64,000 nt of DNA from contig JARCOQ010000088.1 of NCBI GenBank assembly GCA_029207755.1, forward strand, positions 124,001 through 188,000, read 5' to 3'. The first letter of the stretch is position 1; each line of letters begins with the position of its first letter. The DNA is from Chamaea fasciata. Taxonomy: Eukaryota; Chordata; Aves; Passeriformes; Sylviidae. The notes beneath the pieces were generated by a model. It did not search any database. It was given only the letters and a program-made list of their open reading frames with translations, and was not told the DNA's origin. Below are positions 1 through 11,908 of this stretch, piece after piece. A program made the translations under genes and the position numbers.

Positions 1-744
1 TCCCTGTCCCCCGCGCCGGCTCTGGCGTGTCCGAGACCTACGGTGGGGCAATGGGGGATCTCTAGGGGATCTCTAGGGGATCTCTAGAGGTCTGGGGGGA
101 CCTGGGGGTGTCTTTAGGGGTTTTAGTGGGTGGTCTGTAAGGGGTTTAAGGGGGTCCATAGGGGATTTAGGGCGGTCTGGGCGTCCCTAAAGGGAGTTTG
201 GGCAGGCTATGGGGCTCCATAGGGGTCTGAGGGATCTACAGAGGGTCCGTAGAGGTCCGTAAAGGGGCTCGGGGCGTCCCTAAGTCCGGGGGTCTGGGGG
301 TCTCTTTTGGGGATTATTGGGGGTCTGGGTGGCCTTTCTGGGGGTTGGGGGGGTCTATAGGGGATCTGGGGGAGCCTGTAGTGGCTCCGGGGAGGTGTGG
401 GGGTGTCTGTGGGTCCCTGTGTGGGGTTTCGGGGCGGTCTGAGGGTCCCCAAAAGGGGTCTGAGGGGGCTCTAGGGGATATATAGGGGATCTCGAGAGGG
501 TTCAGGGTGGCCTGGGGGTCTCTCTAGGGGATCTGGGGGTCTCCCTAGGGGATTTTGGGAGGGCCTGGGGGTCCCTAGAAGGGGTGTGACGGTACATTTA
601 GGGGATCTCAGGGTCTCTGCAGGGGATTTGGGGAGGGCTTGGGGCTTCCTAAAAGGGGCTGGGGGGGGGAGGGTCCTATAGGGGATTTGGAAGGGGGCTG
701 GGGGTCTCTATAGGGGATTTAGGGGGGGTCTGGGGGGTCTATAG
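1..744 (+). pseudogene. RAB4B-like exon 1 and G-rich intron 1, third copy
   Basis: Bases 27-42 read GTG-TCC-GAG-ACC-TAC-G followed by GT at 43-44. This matches the short first coding exon of RAB4 GTPases (Met-x-Glu-Thr-Tyr, splice in phase 1), except that GTG stands where ATG is expected. The next 700 bases are G-rich, built from short units such as ggggatctctag, and resemble the intron after the same exon in the right palindrome arm (from 45632). The copy stops near 744, before any exon 2, and passes into an unrelated repeat. I infer a truncated, non-coding duplicate. The exon is only 16 bases, so the identification rests on the linked exon 2 at 46457. Confidence 0.55.
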
Positions 745-1250
745 GGGTGCCGTGGCAGAGGAATTCCCTCGGTCGCTGCTGTACATTGTCCCTGCTGAGG
801 CTCAGACACTGTCAGGACACATTCCCTGGTTGTAGGATTCGTGCCCGACCAAGCACTATGCTTATGTCTCCAGCGTTACTTTGCAACAAAAACAGGGGAA
901 GGCAAACTCTATGTACGGCCCATGGTATTTTCGAGGGTCTAAAACTCACTAAGTCATCGATCTGAGAGGTGAGATCCATTTGGAATTAATGGCACGGAGA
1001 AGTAGTGCAACACGGAAAAGGGAAGCATAGAAATAAATAGAGGAAAACCTCTTGGTTTATTTCTTGCGTTTTCATTTCACTTATGGAAAGCTGTTGCAGT
1101 TTCCCAGCAGCCTTCATCACAGTCCCAGCTGCTCTTTTCAAGAACCTTTGGTGGAGAACGAGGTCGAGCTTCTGGCACAAGATGTGCCACCAACTGCAGC
1201 TTCTCCTGGATTTCCATACTGAGTGCAGCACGACTTTTGCAGCAAAGCAG
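745..1250 (+). repeat. Dispersed repeat, paired with 54825-55250
   Basis: This segment aligns by eye, in the same orientation, with 54825-55250. Both carry the order ggcagag, gctgctgt, cattgtccctgctgagg, gtaggcaaa/aggcaaa, catggtatttt, gagatccattt and agcatagaaataaatagag. Substitutions are frequent, so the copies are old. No LTR ends, RT motif or open frame was seen. It may be a decayed non-autonomous element or a segmental duplication. Confidence 0.55.
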
Positions 1251-2072
1251 GACAAATGTTTGGAAAACTTTACAATTTCTCCTTTATTTTTTCCTTGTGG
1301 GCTGGGGAGTTGTGCCATTGGTAAGGTTTTCCGTGTTACTGTTTTAATCCAAGAAAACAGGAGGTGGCACCAGCACTTGTTGGGGAATGCAACCCTGACT
1401 GAATCCAGAGACAGAATCTCCCTGACACTGTGTGAGCTCCCCGGGCTGGGCTCAGGTTCCTGCTGGGACTCTGCAGAGAGCTCCAGCTGGGATCAGCAGC
1501 AGCTGGAAATACCTCTGGGCATCTCCCTTTTCTGCTGCTCGGAGGAAGCAGTGAAGTGAGTCAAGAAGTTCTGGGTTTTCTTTCTCCGGGTGCATTTTTG
1601 CATTGTGTTTGACACCCCAGCGGCAATTTTTGTGATGGCCTCTCTAAGTTGATTCTATTTCAGCAGCACCAGCAGCAGGGCTGTGTTGGAGCACTGCAAA
1701 TGTGGCCTGTGTGGCTTTAATTCCCCTCGACTTAGTGCCCGGGGACTTGGGAGCATTTCAATCTCTTCTTTGCACGGTGCCTGCACCAGAAAGACTGAGT
1801 TCACTGTCACAAAAGCACAGCGGGTAGCAAGGATGGAAAAAGGCAATTGCAGTTGTCCTGATAAAATCCAGTCGGCAGCCAGAGGGGTGCAGCAGCAGCC
1901 GCGATCTCCAATTACCAAGGCAAAGGCAGCAGCAGCCTCCTGCCGTCACCTCAGGCTGAGTGAAACAGTGCTGAAAACAGCGCTGGAAGCCGACCATTCC
2001 TTTCTCTGGAGGCTGGGTCAGGGCAGCACAGGCGGCCCTGAGCAGTCTGGGCTGTTGGCGGGTGTCCTCGGT
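1251..2072. other. Stretch without a recognised gene
   Basis: This is ordinary mixed-composition sequence. The longest open frames are about 130 codons on either strand, overlap each other and have no recognisable motif. I see no RNA gene, repeat or promoter signal. Confidence 0.4.
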
Positions 2073-2581
2073 TGAAGTATATTCTATCACCATCTTCATG
2101 AACTGTTGAAACCAGGTGAGGCAGTGCTCCCTGCCTCCTCCACTCTGGCTTATCTTCTGTTAATGGGCCCATCAACACCTTTGCTACACAGCTCACAGAT
2201 AACCCCCTCCTGGACTACCTCCTGTTATAGGGCCCATCAGGCCTTATCACATGACTCACCATCCCATTGTGAGATGCTCCGCCCAGAGGGAGAAACCAAG
2301 CATTCCAGCCTGGATATAAGCTGAGACTCTGAACACCAGAGGGACGCTTACCCACTGGATTCCCAGAGGACCCGAGCTACCAGACCTTTCTACAGGATCA
2401 CTGCTTCAGGAAGACCACCTCATCTGGACTGCTTCCATCACTACGCTCAGGTTGTATTCTGACTCTGTCAGTGTTCTTTTGTATTATTGCATCTATTTTA
2501 TTTTACTTTCTTTCTTTTTTTCCTATTAAATTGTATCTCTGACTTGGAGCCTCTCATTTGTTTTGCCTTCAAACTACTACA
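2073..2581 (+). mobile_element. Solo LTR, copy 1 of a ~509 bp family
   Basis: The segment starts TGAAGTATATTC and ends ACTACTACA, giving TG...CA termini. It has a TATA-like gatataagc near 2313-2321 and an ATTAAA polyadenylation-type signal near 2525, in LTR order. It is almost identical to 63050-63558, with only a few differences by eye. No internal retroviral sequence adjoins it, and no exact target-site duplication is clear. I call it a solo LTR; the family name is unknown to me. Confidence 0.75.
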
Positions 2582-4500
2582 GCGGGTGAGCGTTGCTCCA
2601 GTCTGCAATTGAGCCGGACAAAGGCCTTGGAAGGCGAGGCAGGAGCAGGTGGGAAGGGGCTGGCGCTGCTGCTGCTCCTGCCCGGGAGCCCCGGCGGGGC
2701 CGGGCCGGCGCCCGCTGCGCTGCGGCTCCTGCTGCTGCCAGAGCCGGGCGGGCCTCGGGGACAGGGAATGGACACGGGGGGACAGCAAAGGCCGGCGGGG
2801 CTGCAGGGATGCTGGTGCTCGGGCCAGCGCCAGCACGGAGCTTTGGCTGCAATTAACCCAGAGGGAACCGCTGGGCAAAGGCTCCATTTCAGCCTTTCTT
2901 TCCTCATGGCTGCGAAACGACCGAAATAAAAGGAGAACCAGCAGGGCCCGGCCCCTTCTCCTTCGGGAGGAGCTCCACGCCTGGGGCCAGGAGGGGCCCT
3001 GAGGGGCCGTGAGGGGCAATGAAGGGCCATGAAGGGCTGTCAGGGGCCAGGAGAGGTTCTGTGTAGCCAGGAGGGGTTTTGAGGGGCCGTGAGGAGCCTC
3101 AGCCCCGGCACAGCGGGGTCCCACCGTGTCCCCAGGGCAGGGCAGCCGTGAGGGGCCGCGAGTGCAGACGTGGCAGCAGAGCGGGCTTGGGGCACCTCCG
3201 GAAGGGGATGAGAGCCTTCCCCAGCTCCAAACCACACCAAACCCACCACTAACAGGATTTCCCATCTTTAAAATCCACTGGCAACTTGGAGTCGACTGAA
3301 CAGTTTAATCCCAGTGGAAAATGCAAGGGAATTTTCCTAATGACTTACATCCAGCCTTGGTTAATCATGTCTAAGATTTAAAAATCTGACCAGTGAAAAG
3401 TAACACTAATAAATAATAAGAACAATAGCAAGAAATAAACTCCCAAATCCCAACACTCAGCACCACACCAAAATGACAAACCTCATTTTTCTTTACTAGC
3501 ACAAGGTTCATGAAAACAAATCCTGATAACTTTCTCCACCTCACATCTTCCCCACCAGACAAAGGAGGCCATTTGCAGTGTTTAATACAAGTCACAATTG
3601 AGGGCTGGAGGAAAGAACGACGAGACACTACCAATTTACATGTCAAACCCAGCGGTCCAGCTTCAAAGTGGAGAGAATAAAATGGAATGGGGGCAGGGGC
3701 TGGTCAGATGTTCCTCTAAAGGATTGCAAAATCACCTCCAAGTGAACAGGAGGGGAAAATCAATCCCTATAAACCACCCAGGGTGTTCAGGGACTCAGCT
3801 GTGAGGAGCTGGACATGGACAGAGGCATCTGGAACAGTTCTTTCCTCAGGCTGAGCTCTCCAGCCTGGCCCTGAAGTCAATCAAGTGCTTTCCCAGAGCA
3901 TTCCATGGTTGCCAAGCACCCTTCAAGATGTGGCTCACAGGAGCAGAGAACCTTTCTCAAGGTTCTGAGCAGAAAAAGTGGCAAGAGATGCCCAATTCAG
4001 AGCTCTGTTTAAAAACCTGGAAAATAAAAATCAGTTGAACTCTGAAGCCCAGCGGTGGCTCCCAGAATCTCAGAGCCAAGGGAAAACGGGAAAGGCTTTT
4101 TACAAGAACCAACACTGAAGAGCTCCCAGATGAATGTGTGTGACATTTTGAGAGGCTTCCAGTTTTCTACAGTTTTCCTTGAATTGTTGAAATTGATTTT
4201 GCCTTTGCCTCCTCTTGCACTAAAGGAGCCTCATTTCGGCACCAGGAAGGCAAAGCTCATTCCTGGCCCTGGCTGCTGCTGTCCATGCAGCATTTCCATC
4301 CCTCCCGTTGCCTCTTCCCTCAGGATCCCCAGCAGCAGCAGCTGCCGGAGCAGCACATGGAAGCTGCAGATGGAAGTGCTGCCCACCCCAGCCTGAAGCT
4401 GCACAAGGATCCTGCTGCCAGGAACCCCAATATTCCCTCCCAGGGGCCCTGCAAACAGTCACCAATTTTCAGAAGAGCAGTGTGGACAGCAGCTGCACCT
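2582..4500. other. GC-rich then mixed sequence without a recognised gene
   Basis: Bases 2582-3260 are very GC-rich, with CTG/CGG-rich runs and a degenerate 'gaggggcc(g/a)tgaggggc' motif at about 2990-3100. Overlapping open frames on both strands (up to 255 codons) reflect composition, not conserved domains. Bases 3260-3780 are AT-richer with no signal. Bases 3780-4500 look like ordinary intergenic or UTR sequence. Confidence 0.35.
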
Positions 4501-4639
4501 GGCCGTTATCCTCTATGAAAGGAAGAAAAAAAGACCTCAGCATCGGCTGCTCGGGGCTCAGCTGGGCGTGAGCCTGCAAACCCACAGGGCACCAAGTGTT
4601 TGGTGGGCACACAGTGGCCGTGGCTGGGGGCACAGAGCC

Positions 4640-6032
4640 TTGCATGGTCAGAGAGTGGCAGGAGCACCGCAACCAGCAGCAGGGCGACAGGGCTGGGTCT
4701 CAGCATGTCCTTGTCCAAAACTGCAAAGCTGAGTATCACGGCCGTCATCCTGACTGACTGTTCATCTGTGTCCCGCAGGAGCTCCACAAAATGTTCAGGC
4801 AGGGGCCACACTTTTTTGGCCTGTGAGGAACACAAGTCGTGAAACGCCGCCCTGGTGCCAACAGGGCCCAGAGGCCAAAGGCCTGTCCCGAGGTACTCGG
4901 GCAGCCGAACCAGGAGGCAGGAGAGCTGGGAGCAGCTGCCTGAGCTCTCGAAGCCCAGCCAAGCCCAAGCGACTGCATTCCCCAGCTCAGCTCCAGCCAC
5001 TGCCCCCTTGTCACCATTGAGGGAGGGATCCTCAGTGAGCTCGAGAAGGGCCCTGAGCGCAAGGTTCCACCTTTCCCTGCACTCACTCCGCAGGTGCTTT
5101 GGGGGAGCGCCAGAGCAGCCGGCTGGCAGGAACATGGCAGCTCCCCAGGGGCTGCTTGTGGCCTCTGACACTCAATTCCTCAGGGCTTCCCACCAGCCCA
5201 GCCCCTCAGAGTCTCCCCCAGCCCGGCCAGCCTGCCCGGCAGCAGAGGCGCAGCCCCACAGCAGCTCCAGAGGAGCCCGATCAAGAGGCACCGCGGAGCC
5301 CTCAGCAATCCGGCCAGCAGCACACGGGCAGGAGGACACAGACGGCGGTTCCTGGCTGGCACAGGGCTTGTGGCCATCTCCAGGCTCCGGCCTCGCAGGG
5401 ATGCCCACAGCCCAGGCCCCCGCCCACGCGCTCTCTTGGCAGTGCAAAGGCTTCCGCAGGACCACCGAGGGCCGAGGGGCTTCTGGCCATTTTCTCTGCA
5501 AGGCTGCACGCCTGGGCAGCTTGCTGAGCACAAAGCACCCTTTTCCCCCTCTTCCCCTGTGCACCCAGGGCAGCAAAAGAAAAATCCTGGGAGTCCGTGT
5601 ATTGTAACACATATCCTATATTTATATACTGAAGAAAAAAAAGAAGAAAAGAAGAATCCTTTAGAAGAAGAAAATCCCCGCTGGCTCAGTTGGCCCCAGC
5701 AGACAGAGTGTCCCAGATCAGCTCTCCGTAGAGCTCCAGCAGCGCAGCCAGCCCAGGCCCGACAGTCGAGGCCGTGTCTTCCGTGCCCTGCGCAGCTGAT
5801 CTCGCAGCTTCCGCGGGATGGAGTACGGAGCTCTCTGGACTGCCCGGAGGACCAAGGCTGTTTCAATGGCCAGGTTTCTGATGGCAGGGCTGCTGTCATC
5901 TGCCGTGTCTTCAAGGGCTGCAAGACAGAGGAACACGGGGCCATAGCCCTGATCAGCAGGGACCCGAGGAGAGCCCCCTGCCAGGGCCAGCCCAGCCCGC
6001 TCTTGCCATGGCCACGAGGGAGCAGGGACCAA
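4640..6032 (-). pseudogene. MROH-like HEAT-repeat exon fragments
   Basis: Reading the minus strand, three stretches look like exons of the maestro HEAT-like (MROH) family, which is much amplified in birds. The first (about 6030-5740) has the segment ALEDTADDSSPAIRNLAIE. The second (about 5090-4850) includes RWNLALRALLELTEDPS. The third begins after a good acceptor (ttcctcacag, at 4821-4830), and codes for LLRDTDEQSVRMTAVILSF and then a PSPVALLLVAVLLPLSDH segment. The alternating hydrophobic pattern suits paired HEAT helices. No continuous gene can be assembled: stops and frame changes lie between the pieces, and 5180-5700 has no convincing exon. The family assignment is by pattern recognition only; fragments of a working gene extending outside the window cannot be excluded. 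Confidence 0.35.
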
Positions 6033-6059
6033 GGGGATTGAAACATTAATTTTGAAGAA

Positions 6060-6640
6060 TTACAGACTTTAACTGGATATTGCTGAAGTAAGACAGATAG
6101 ACTTCCCTTTTGATAAGCAGAAGCCGGATTCAAGGAACTGATAAATCATGGGGCCTGTCAACTTATGTTTGTGTATTCTGACTAATCAATAGGCTTCAAG
6201 AAGGACAATGAACTCAGAAATCAAATACTCCTGGGAAAATGGGATTCAGTTGTCACGCAACACTAAAAGGTTAAAAAGTCAAAGCGAAGAAGACTCACTT
6301 ACTTCATCATTTTGAGACCCCGCCCCATAAAAAAGACCACCGACCCATTTCAAAGAACAAACCACGCATGCTTAATAGCTTTTGGCTAATTACCATAGGA
6401 AGCGGGGAATGGGAGGTACTGAAGTCATGAATATACATTTGTGTTTTGGGTATTCAATCCTTCTGTACATAAAAAGACCCTGTGATCTTCTGTGAGCGCG
6501 CGTGTGTTCGGGAGCTATCCCGCACGCTGTCTGGCGTCGTAATTAAACATACACTTTCTAACTCTAAACTGCTGGAGAGTCTTTTGTCCGTCATTGTTGG
6601 ATATCGGCATTAGGGCGCTATTCCTATTTTTTTAATAATT
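6060..6640 (+). mobile_element. LTR of a second family (copy A), ends at the palindrome edge
   Basis: This matches 29105-29860 in the same orientation, and the reverse complement of 25095-25790. Shared landmarks are CATGCTTAATAGC at about 6366, a CATAAAAAGACC TATA-like box, the R/U5-like run ACACTTTCTAACTCTAAACTG, then GTTGGATATCGG and a short A/T tail ending TTTTTTTAATAA. AATTAAA near 6541 may be the polyadenylation signal. The 5' part (6060-6150) is more diverged, so the start is approximate. The tail ends within about 10 bases of where left-arm homology begins. Confidence 0.65.
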
Positions 6641-6660
6641 CAATAGAACACCCCAAATTG

Positions 6661-7316
6661 CCCAATTTGGACCCCAAATTTCCAAGAATTAGCTGTATAG
6701 AGCCAAAAATTCACAAAAATTTCCTTTATGGGCCCCAAAACTCCACTATAGAGATGCCAAGACTCCCCCAGACCCCCTTACATCCCAAGTAGAGAACCCT
6801 AGATCCCCTATAGGGTCCCCCAGGCACCCAAGGACCCTCTATCGAGCCCCTACACATCCCCTCAGACCCCCCTGGGGACCTCCAGACCCCCCCAGACCCC
6901 CCAAATCCCCCACAGGGACCCACAGACACCCCCAGACCTCTCCGGACCCGCTACAGGCTCCCGCTGACCCCTAGAGATCCCCTACAGACCCCCCAAACCA
7001 CCAAAACGCCACAGAAACCCCCCAAATCCCTCACAGACCCCCAGACCCCATTTAGGGACGCCCCGACCCCCTTTACGGACCCCGCTGGACCCTCTACAGA
7101 GCCCCAGACCCCGATAGAGCCCCGAGACCCGCCCAGCCCCCTTTAGGGATCCCCAGACCGCCCCAAAGCCCCTACAGACCGCCCCAAATCTCCTGCAGAT
7201 CCCCCACCAAATCCTCTAAGGAGACTTCCAGGTCCTCTCAGACCCCTATAGATCCCCTATGGATCCCCTATAGATCCCCTATAGATCCCCCATGCCCCCA
7301 CCGCAGGTCTCGGACA
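6661..7316 (-). pseudogene. RAB4B-like intron 1 remnant, left-arm copy
   Basis: This is the inverted counterpart of 45617-46272. It is C-rich on the plus strand, made of short ccccta(t/g)agatcccc-type units. It lacks exon 2, because the arm ends before the position matching 46457. Confidence 0.6.
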
Positions 7317-7317
7317 C
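7302..7317 (-). pseudogene. RAB4B-like exon 1, left-arm copy
   Basis: This is the exact inverted partner of 45616-45631. On the minus strand it reads GTG-TCC-GAG-ACC-TGC-G and then GT. It differs from the copy at 27-42 by TGC for TAC. The start codon is GTG in all three copies. Confidence 0.5.
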
Positions 7318-7610
7318 GCCGGAGCCGGCTCGGGGGACCGGGAACAAAGATGGCGGCGCCCGGGAGAGCCACCTCTGGGTCGTCTGCGCATGCGCCGGAC
7401 GGAACGCGCCAGCAGATGGGCGGGGCCCACGGGGAAAAGAGGCGTGGCCAATGAAAGGGCGGGGAACGAATGGAACGAGGCGGGGTCAGAGAAAGGGCGG
7501 GAACTGGGAGGGGAAAGGGGCGGGGTCCGGGAAACGGCGGGAATTTTGAGGGGGAATGGGCGGGGTCAAGGGAACGCGCGGTCCTAAAAGGGCCCGGTTT
7601 GGCTTAAAAT
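7318..7610 (-). promoter_or_regulatory. CpG-island promoter of the RAB4B-like exon, left-arm copy
   Basis: This is dense CpG with repeated GGGCGGGG/GGGCGGGA (Sp1-type) boxes, ccaatgaaag, gcgcatgcgc (NRF1-type) at about 7387, and AAGATGGCGGC (YY1-type) at about 7349-7359, immediately 5' of exon 1 on the minus strand. The layout is that of a housekeeping promoter without a TATA box. Confidence 0.6.
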
Positions 7611-7619
7611 CACCCAAAA

Positions 7620-8165
7620 GACCCTAAAATCTCCGGCACCGAGACCGAGACCGACACCGGAACCGAGACCGGCACCGCTCCGGGACCCGCACTGTGGGAC
7701 CGACACCGAAACCGGCACCAGAACTGGTACCGGAACCAAGACTGACACCGACACTGGGACCGGCGCCGGGAGCGCTTCGGAACCAGCACCGGCACCAGGA
7801 CTGCTCCAGGACTGCGGCCAGAACCCAGACCGGGAGCGCTCCGGGATGGAGACCGAGACCGGCACCGGAACCAGCACCGAGACTGGCACCGCTCCGGGAC
7901 CAGGACTGCGATTGGCACTGGGAGCACTCCGGGACCAAAAACGGCACCGGCACCGCTCCGACACCGAGACTGAGACCAGGACTGAAACTGGAACCGGCAC
8001 TGGCACCGAGACTGGCACCGCTCCGGGATCGAGATCGGCACCGCGACCGGAATCAGCACCGGGAGCGCTCCGGGACCGAGACTGAGACCGAGGCCGAAAC
8101 AGGGACCGGGATCGGACCCGGAATCGCTCCGGGATCGGCTCCAGGATCGCTCCGGGACCGCCGCG
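7620..8165 (+). repeat. GC-rich six-base-type minisatellite, left arm
   Basis: This is a degenerate array of ggcacc, gagacc and gggacc units, interrupted by gcaccgctccggga. The array makes long open frames rich in Thr/Arg/Gly/Pro on the plus strand and Ser/Val/Pro/Arg on the minus strand; I do not take these as genes. The inverted copy is at 44768-45313, and a shorter relative is at 47330-47515. Confidence 0.8.
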
Positions 8166-8362
8166 TTCGCTGCGGGGAGTTTTGGCCGCGCCCCCGGGCG
8201 GGACTGGGAGGGACGGGGAGGTTGCCCTGGGCCGGGCGGGACCGCCTCGGTTCGCATCGTTCCGAGGCCGCCACCCCGGTCCAGATGATCCCAGTTTCTA
8301 TGGTTCTGATCCAGATGGTCCAGCCTGTGAAATCGCAGTCCATGTGATCCCAGTCCATGTGA

Positions 8363-8683
8363 TCAAGAACTCTCCAAGTTTGATTTACTATCAAACCACA
8401 TCCCACCCACCCAGCCCCACACAATCCCGATCCCAACATCCGCCCACAAAAATATCCCCAAACCAACTGTACCATTTAGAGTTGTAACCCGTTCATTCTT
8501 ATCCCATCCCCACTCACGTGGACCCCCATGATACCCTGAGGTTGCCAGGTTCAGGTGACGACTTCTGGGATGTGATTCTTGAGTACTGGTATATCTAACA
8601 GTGTCTTCAGACCACGGCCACTCAGCTGGCTCCTGGCCATGGGAGTGTGGCAGGATACAGAGAAGTATTAATAATGTTAACAT
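8363..8683 (-). pseudogene. env 5' remnant, left-arm copy
   Basis: This is the same 106-codon frame as 44250-44570. It starts with a hydrophobic signal-peptide-like leader and is cut off before any recognisable surface or fusion domain. Confidence 0.4.
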
Positions 8684-8775
8684 GGTTATTTTGTTTTCAT
8701 GTCACTTGAAGTGTCCCCTCGGAGTTCTCCTGCAATAGCAAAACACAGAAAAATCTGCCACCTAAGGGCAGAACA

Positions 8776-9480
8776 TTAAAATGATGGAATTATCCAGCGG
8801 GTATTTATCCGATGTTCTTTTCCTAAGGCATCAGATGCTATCCACGCAACTTTATTCAGAGAAGTTTTCAACACAAGTGGTACTTCTCCCACCGTAGGGA
8901 GGTCTACCAAAACAGGGTGTCCCGGGTCATGAACTGGATTTTCGGGATCATTTGGTCCTCTTTGTGAGGAGATTAAGCTCAGAGGATTTGGGCAAAAAGC
9001 AGTAATTTTGGCGCACCCATTCACCCCCCATCTTTCATTTTCACTTTGCACAGCTTTATGCAACCGGCCATCCCAGCCTCCCTCTTGTGGTTTCAGAAGT
9101 CGTCTTAAAAGACCATTAGTCCTTTCTACAATTCCGTTAGCTTGAGGGTAATAGGGAGTGTGAAAAGTCCATTTTATCCCTTCACCTTTTGCCCATTCCT
9201 GTACTACTTTAGCAGTAAAGTGTGACCCATTATCAGATTGAATTTCCTGTGGTTTTGGGAAAGTCCCGAACCATATCTGCAATGCTTTAACAGTGTTTTC
9301 CCCTGTAGCCCTTTTAAATGCCTCGGCCTGAACTGATCCAGATGTAATCTCAACCCCCACTAACACAAAATGTTTACCTCCTGATTGCTTAAAGGGACCC
9401 ATGTAATCTACCTGCCATGCATCCCATAAGCCTTTACCTGTCCTCAAGTGTAGTGGGTCATCCTCTAAAGGATGTCTTTC
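8776..9480 (-). pseudogene. ERV-L integrase core, left-arm copy
   Basis: The translated product is identical to the right-arm copy (43453-44157). The catalytic Asp, Asp and Glu are all present, with 35 residues between the second Asp and the Glu. The frame is separated from the upstream RNase H frame by the same one-base shift. Confidence 0.7.
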
Positions 9481-10802
9481 TAGCCGTTTGCGACGCTGCT
9501 CACGGGCTGAAATATGCAGGTGTTACACATTTCTCTGGTAACGGGCCAAGCCCGGGCATGAGCTTCCTTGTATAAATCTTTTGTACCTGTGTGTTGTCGT
9601 TTTACATGCAGCCATTCTAATAAGTGCTCCCAATCTTCAGTGATTTCATCCTTTTTCAGAGGACTTAATTTTGCTAATTCATCAGCTCTGTTATTCCGTT
9701 CTCCTGCTGGATTATCATCTGTCTGGTGAGAGGCTACCCACCCTACAGCAAAATTCCCTTGACTTGCAATTTGTAAAATTTCTTGCCACTTTTCTTTCTG
9801 CCACACTGGAATTCTGTTAACTTCCCAATCATTCTGTTGCCAGAAAGACAGCCATTCAGTGCAGCCCTTATATACAGCATAGGAGTCAGTGTAAATACAG
9901 ACAAGAGAGGTGTTTTGTGCCTCCCTCTGGAAAACACTCCAAACAGCTCTAAGTTCCCCAATTTGGGCACTGCCTTCCCCTTCTGTAATGATCCGCTCTC
10001 CAGAAGAAGTGTGCAAAGCTACAGCTCTGTATTTCCACACTTTTCCTTCACGCTTAGCTGAGGCATCAGTAAACCATGAATGTGCTGTTTGCTCAGGGGA
10101 GAAGGGAGGGGCTATTTTAAGAACTGAGGCAGGTTTGTCTTGGCTGCTGTTCAGATTCTCTGTGTCTTGTATTGGTAAATTTTTCACAGCGCCTTCAGTA
10201 ATTGAAAAGATGTTATTAGAATGCTCTATTTGTGCATACCATTTCCTTACTGAGGCTCGTTGTGCTACCCCTTCAGGAGGTGGAGTCCCTGTGATCACTG
10301 TTTTAATGACTCTAAAGGGACCTCTCAACACAATTGGTTGTTTTCTTGTGATCTTTTCTACTTCTATGAGAGCTTGGGTAACAACAAATAAGCCTTTCTC
10401 CCAAGTTGTAAATCTTTTTTCAGCATCTTTCAAGCCACGGGAGTAGAAGCTAACAGGTCTGATTGGGCCTTCAGGACCCCTTTGCCATATATGTACTGAC
10501 AATCCTGAGGTAGCAAATCCCCATTCTACCTGAAAAGGATCTGCTGGGTGGATAGGGCCTAGGGCCTGATGAGCTGTGGCTTCAAAAATCAACAATTGTA
10601 ATGCTTCTTCCTGAGAAGGGCTCCAGTCCCATTTTACTCCCTTTCTCAACAAATCATCAAGAGGTCTGGCAATAATTGAAAAATCTGGAATGTGTTTTCT
10701 CCAAAATACCAATAGTCCTAGAGCTTGTTGGAGTTCTTTTCTAGATTCAGGCATCTTGATTTGATCTAAAGAAGTTAGGGTGTCTGGTGGGATGCATGTC
10801 AT
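9480..10802 (-). pseudogene. ERV-L RT connection, RNase H and IN zinc-finger segment, left-arm copy
   Basis: This is 440 codons, identical in translation to 42131-43453. All four RNase H acidic residues and the HHCC finger are readable. It is called a pseudogene because it is cut off from the RT core by a frameshift and stops. Confidence 0.7.
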
Positions 10803-11857
10803 ACCTCCTTTCCACCAGATGCCTCAAAATTTCACTTCTTGAGAAGGTTTTTGTATTTTTCTGAGGGGATCTGCAAACCAAGGCTTTCTAAGTGGGAAAT
10901 TATTTTCTGTTGAACATCCTCCACTACTTCTTTTTCTTCCCCTCCCACTAAAATATCATCTATGGACTGGTAAACAGCTACAGTGTCAGGTTTAGATAGT
11001 TCTTCTAATTCTTGGGCTAAAGCATGGTGGGCTAAAGTGGGGGAGTGTCGCTACCCTTGGGGTAGACGTGTGAAGGTATATTGCTGTCCCTCCCATGTAA
11101 AGGCAAAACGGTCCATATCTTCTTGTTGTATGGGTATCATGAAAAACATGTCTTTAACATCTATTGTTGCCGTAATAGAGTGAGCTTTCTCCTGAATTGA
11201 TATTATTAATTCAGCTGTATTTGGGACCGCTGCTGTAAGAGGGTCTGTGTTGGCATTAAGCCGTCTGTAATCAACTGTCAGTCTCCACTTTCCATTGGGT
11301 TTTTTAACTGGCCAGATTGGTGAGTTAAAAGGGCTGTGAGTGTTAACAATTAGTCCTTGATCTTTCAATTCCTGAATGACTGGCTTGATGCCATCTTTAG
11401 CACCAGAGGGTAAAGGATATTGTTTCACAGAAGGGATTTTGCTGAACGGTAGGGAAGGAGCTGTTTGTAGCAGCCTGATGTTAAGGCTGGGAGCTCCGAA
11501 AGACCAGAGAAAGCCTTCTGAGTCTTCCCATTGTCTCCCAGCAAGTATATCCATCCCTAACAAACTGTCAGGAATGTTTCCGATGACCATTTGGACAGCT
11601 ATTGGGTTGTCTTCTCCGGGCAGTGTGAGTTTTACTAGAGCGATACTCATAGACTCTGTAGTTCCTAGGGCATTTAAAACACAACATGGTTTTTTGCTGG
11701 GAACAAGCCCACACTTTTGGGCGTGTGTGATTTTCAATGCACTGATTTGGGCCCCTGTGTCCACAACAAAAGTTATTAATATTTGTTTGGGGCCAACTAT
11801 TGCTATAATCAATATGTCCCCTGTTCTCGGGTCCTTTGTGAGCTTCCTCAAAAACAT
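10803..11857 (-). pseudogene. ERV-L protease and RT core, left-arm copy
   Basis: The protease and N-terminal RT frame is 11857-11051. It ends at the same in-frame TAG after LPQG as in the right arm. The remaining RT core continues in frame to about 10830, with the altered SIDD active-site motif. One residue differs from the right arm (Ile for Thr in the DILI segment near the start), a useful arm-specific marker. Confidence 0.7.
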
Positions 11858-11862
11858 CCAGT

Positions 11863-11908
11863 CTCCGTTTCTTCGCTCACTATCGAGAAACGGAGTTTCT
11901 AGTTTAAA
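11863..11908 (-). promoter_or_regulatory. -1 ribosomal frameshift signal at gag-pol, left-arm copy
   Basis: The slippery heptamer TTTAAAC occupies 11908-11902 on the minus strand, directly before the gag TAG. Six bases later comes the hairpin 11895-11863. The sequence matches the right-arm copy at 41025-41070. Confidence 0.7.

Noticed and set aside
2498..3265. 255-codon minus-strand frame in GC-rich DNA
   Set aside because: It begins inside degenerate ggggcc repeats and overlaps four other frames; no domain.
5180..6133. 317-codon minus-strand open frame
   Set aside because: It lies in a different frame from the HEAT-like segment of the same region and has no recognisable fold; probably a shadow.
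7610..8347. Frames of 215-217 codons over the GC minisatellite
   Set aside because: The repeat unit length is a multiple of three, which keeps all frames open without selection.
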